A DNA stretch of 6,689 bases, taken from NCBI GenBank assembly GCA_003695745.1, contig RFHW01000167.1, positions 1 to 6,689 of the forward strand. The letters run 5' to 3'. Shown here one piece after another: positions 5,343-6,689 of the stretch (position 1 is its first letter; the number at the start of each line of letters is the position of its first letter). The notes under the pieces are model-generated. The model was not told the DNA's origin, did not search any database, and saw nothing but the letters and a program-made list of their open reading frames with translations. This DNA is from Methanobacteriota archaeon. GTDB taxonomy: Archaea > Hydrothermarchaeota > Hydrothermarchaeia > Hydrothermarchaeales > SZUA-236. Both the position numbers and the translations under genes were made by a program.

Positions 5343-6344
5343 ATGAAAACAAACAGTTTTACTTTAAATGAAGCCGCGGTGGCCGAGAGGGTTAAAGAGC
5401 ACCTCATAGTAAATGGGTTCAAGATAAAGCCCCAGATCAGGGTCCGGGGGAGATACCCGGACATCGTTGCCATGAAAAACGGCAAGATCACGATGGTGGA
5501 GGTGAAGGGAAGCATGGGAGACCTAAAAGACGGCATCTCAAGAGCTATAGACTATACATATGGAGCCCACTATTCCTATCTTGCGGTTCCCACATCAAAA
5601 TCCAGCCAGAGCCTGCGCCAAACAATGAAAAACCTTGGGCTGGGCCTAATCGAAGTATCGGAGAAGGAAGTGAAGGAAGCTGTGAAGCCTGATCTGAGTG
5701 AGCCCCTGCCATCGGTCAGAAAAAGGCTCCTTAAAAAATCAGCGAGAGGATTGGAAAGACGGCATGCACCTTCAAAGCACACCATGCTGGCCAGGGTATC
5801 AAGACACAAAGACATCATAAAGCTTCTTCTGAAGTATCCAGACAGGACCTTCACAGTGCGGGAGCTCTCAAAGCTGTCCAAAGCTTCGTACTCCACAACA
5901 TGGCGCCTCATAAAGGATCTCCACGGAACAGGAACCATATCAACAGAGCGGATCGGCCCCTCTGTCTCCGTGAGATTGAACAAAAAATCCAGTTTCGTCC
6001 CGGAGATCCGGAAGATACTTGAGATAGAGCCCTCGCCCCACAGGCTGGCGGCAAAGGAATTCGCAGAAAAGGCCAGAGAGATAGAATCGGTTGAGCGGAT
6101 CATACTATTTGGAAGCGTGGCAAAAGGAATAGAGAAACTCTCAAGCGACGTGGATATAGCTGTCATAGCAGACAGCATGAAGGATAAAAGAAAAATAGAG
6201 AGGATAGCAGACAGGATCTTAAAAACCATGCAGATAAATATAATCCCGCTCATTATGACACGGGAAGAAGCCGTGGAAAACCCCCAATTCAGAGAGGAGC
6301 TGGAAAAAGGAGAAACCATGTATGAGAGAGGTAAAAGAGGCTGA
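5343..6344 (+). CDS. Three-domain fusion: PD-(D/E)XK nuclease-like, winged helix, minimal nucleotidyltransferase (MNT)
   Basis: A 333-residue protein. Domain 1 (about 8-110) has the PD-(D/E)XK layout: an N-terminal helix, RYPDIVAMKNG with Asp40, MVEVKG with Glu53 and Lys55, and a following helix ending AIDYTYGAHYSYLAVP. Domain 2 (about 146-212) is a winged helix with recognition helix SKASYSTTWRLIKDLHGTG. Domain 3 (about 232-333) is a Pol-beta-type MNT with ILFGSVAKG (Gly257, Ser258) and DVDIAVIAD (Asp269, Asp271). The third acidic residue usual in this fold is not obvious (NIIPLI). MNT proteins are antitoxins of HEPN ribonucleases, some of them by AMPylating the toxin, and the next gene is a HEPN gene overlapping this one by 23 bases. 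The added nuclease-like domain is the odd part. It could instead be a DNA-binding remnant. Starting at ATG 5331 would add four residues. Confidence 0.82.
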   Translation: MKTNSFTLNEAAVAERVKEHLIVNGFKIKPQIRVRGRYPDIVAMKNGKITMVEVKGSMGDLKDGISRAIDYTYGAHYSYLAVPTSKSSQSLRQTMKNLGLGLIEVSEKEVKEAVKPDLSEPLPSVRKRLLKKSARGLERRHAPSKHTMLARVSRHKDIIKLLLKYPDRTFTVRELSKLSKASYSTTWRLIKDLHGTGTISTERIGPSVSVRLNKKSSFVPEIRKILEIEPSPHRLAAKEFAEKAREIESVERIILFGSVAKGIEKLSSDVDIAVIADSMKDKRKIERIADRILKTMQINIIPLIMTREEAVENPQFREELEKGETMYERGKRG

Positions 6345-6656
6345 ATACTGGCTTGAGAGCGCAAAGAAAACGATGGCGCCCCCGGGAGCGGACAGGGAGA
6401 AATACACGGTCATAGCTGCACAATGCATCCACTCAATAATCAGGGCAAATGATGCCCTGACCCTCCGATACCTCAACAAACGTGCAATGCGCCATGACGA
6501 AGCGATCACTCTCATCTCAGAAAGAGGCTCAAAGAATCGATCCAGCTAAAAAGCAGGGTCGACTATAAGGGAACGGAGATCAGCAAGGGCGAGGCAGAAA
6601 GATGGATCAAAAAGGCTGAAAAATTCTTAACAGCAGCAAAAGAATCACTTCCATAA
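6322..6656 (+). pseudogene. HEPN-domain toxin of the MNT/HEPN pair, interrupted by a frameshift
   Basis: From ATG 6322 (GGAG at 6309-6312 as ribosome site) the frame gives MREVKEAEYWLESAKK, CIHSIIRANDALTLRYL and AMRHDEAITLISE, typical of small archaeal HEPN proteins, then meets a stop at 6547-6549 after 75 residues. Another frame picks up from about 6525 with RLKESIQLKSRVDYKG, EAERWIKKAEKFL and a stop TAA at 6654-6656, which is the expected C-terminal half. Joined, the protein would have about 111 residues, the normal size. The break lies at about 6520-6527 (GAAAGAGG): one base lost or two gained. HEPN toxins cut RNA with an Rx4-6H motif; here the nearest arrangement is Arg54-x3-His58, which is not canonical. 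It may be a pseudogene, a programmed shift or a sequencing error close to the window end. Confidence 0.75.
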
Positions 6657-6657
6657 G

Positions 6658-6689
6658 CTCCCCATACCCGTTTATCTGAGGCTCTATTC
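6658..6689 (+). repeat. 32-base direct repeat, right copy (window end)
   Basis: Identical to 4477-4508. It begins two bases after the HEPN stop codon and runs to the last base. It may be the start of a displaced 3' end of the membrane-protein gene, a second copy of that gene, or an assembly overlap. Confidence 0.9.

Noticed and set aside
5576..6364. Minus-strand open frame of 262 codons opposite the nuclease-MNT gene
   Set aside because: The plus strand carries clear catalytic motifs in three domains, so this is its shadow.

Overview
The window looks archaeal, most likely from a euryarchaeal methanogen or a methane-cycling relative. Evidence: an MtrH-type methyltransferase; a tRNA-Asn with no encoded CCA; TATA boxes about 25-30 bases upstream of start codons, implying leaderless or nearly leaderless mRNAs; and minimal nucleotidyltransferase (MNT), HEPN and HicBA modules of archaeal type. 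I cannot name the genus. The DNA is moderately G+C rich up to about 4560, and more A+T rich in the toxin-antitoxin part at the right.

Left part, minus strand (1-2658): the 5' part of a cobalamin-binding-type radical SAM protein runs off the left edge and overlaps the end of a stand-alone mtrH-like gene. Upstream of mtrH lies about 300 bases of non-coding DNA, packed with short perfect inverted repeats between 1591 and 1745, possibly a structured RNA. Then come tRNA-Asn(GTT) and a DEDDy-type RNase H-fold exonuclease.

Middle, plus strand (2758-4557): transcribed away from the exonuclease are a long coiled-coil protein and a polytopic membrane protein resembling the archaeal DUF7544 type. Their partners are not evident.

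Right part, plus strand (4560-6689): two toxin-antitoxin modules in a row. HicB-HicA is followed by an MNT/HEPN pair whose nucleotidyltransferase is a three-domain fusion: a PD-(D/E)XK nuclease-like domain, a winged helix and MNT. Its HEPN partner is split by a frameshift. The intergenic spacers ahead of the two modules are diverged copies of one another. The window ends in a 32-base perfect copy of part of the membrane-protein gene, so the two modules are bracketed by direct repeats. This could be a mobile or duplicated segment, or an assembly effect.

The most notable candidates are the nuclease-wHTH-MNT fusion, the bracketed double toxin-antitoxin segment, and the hairpin cluster upstream of mtrH.
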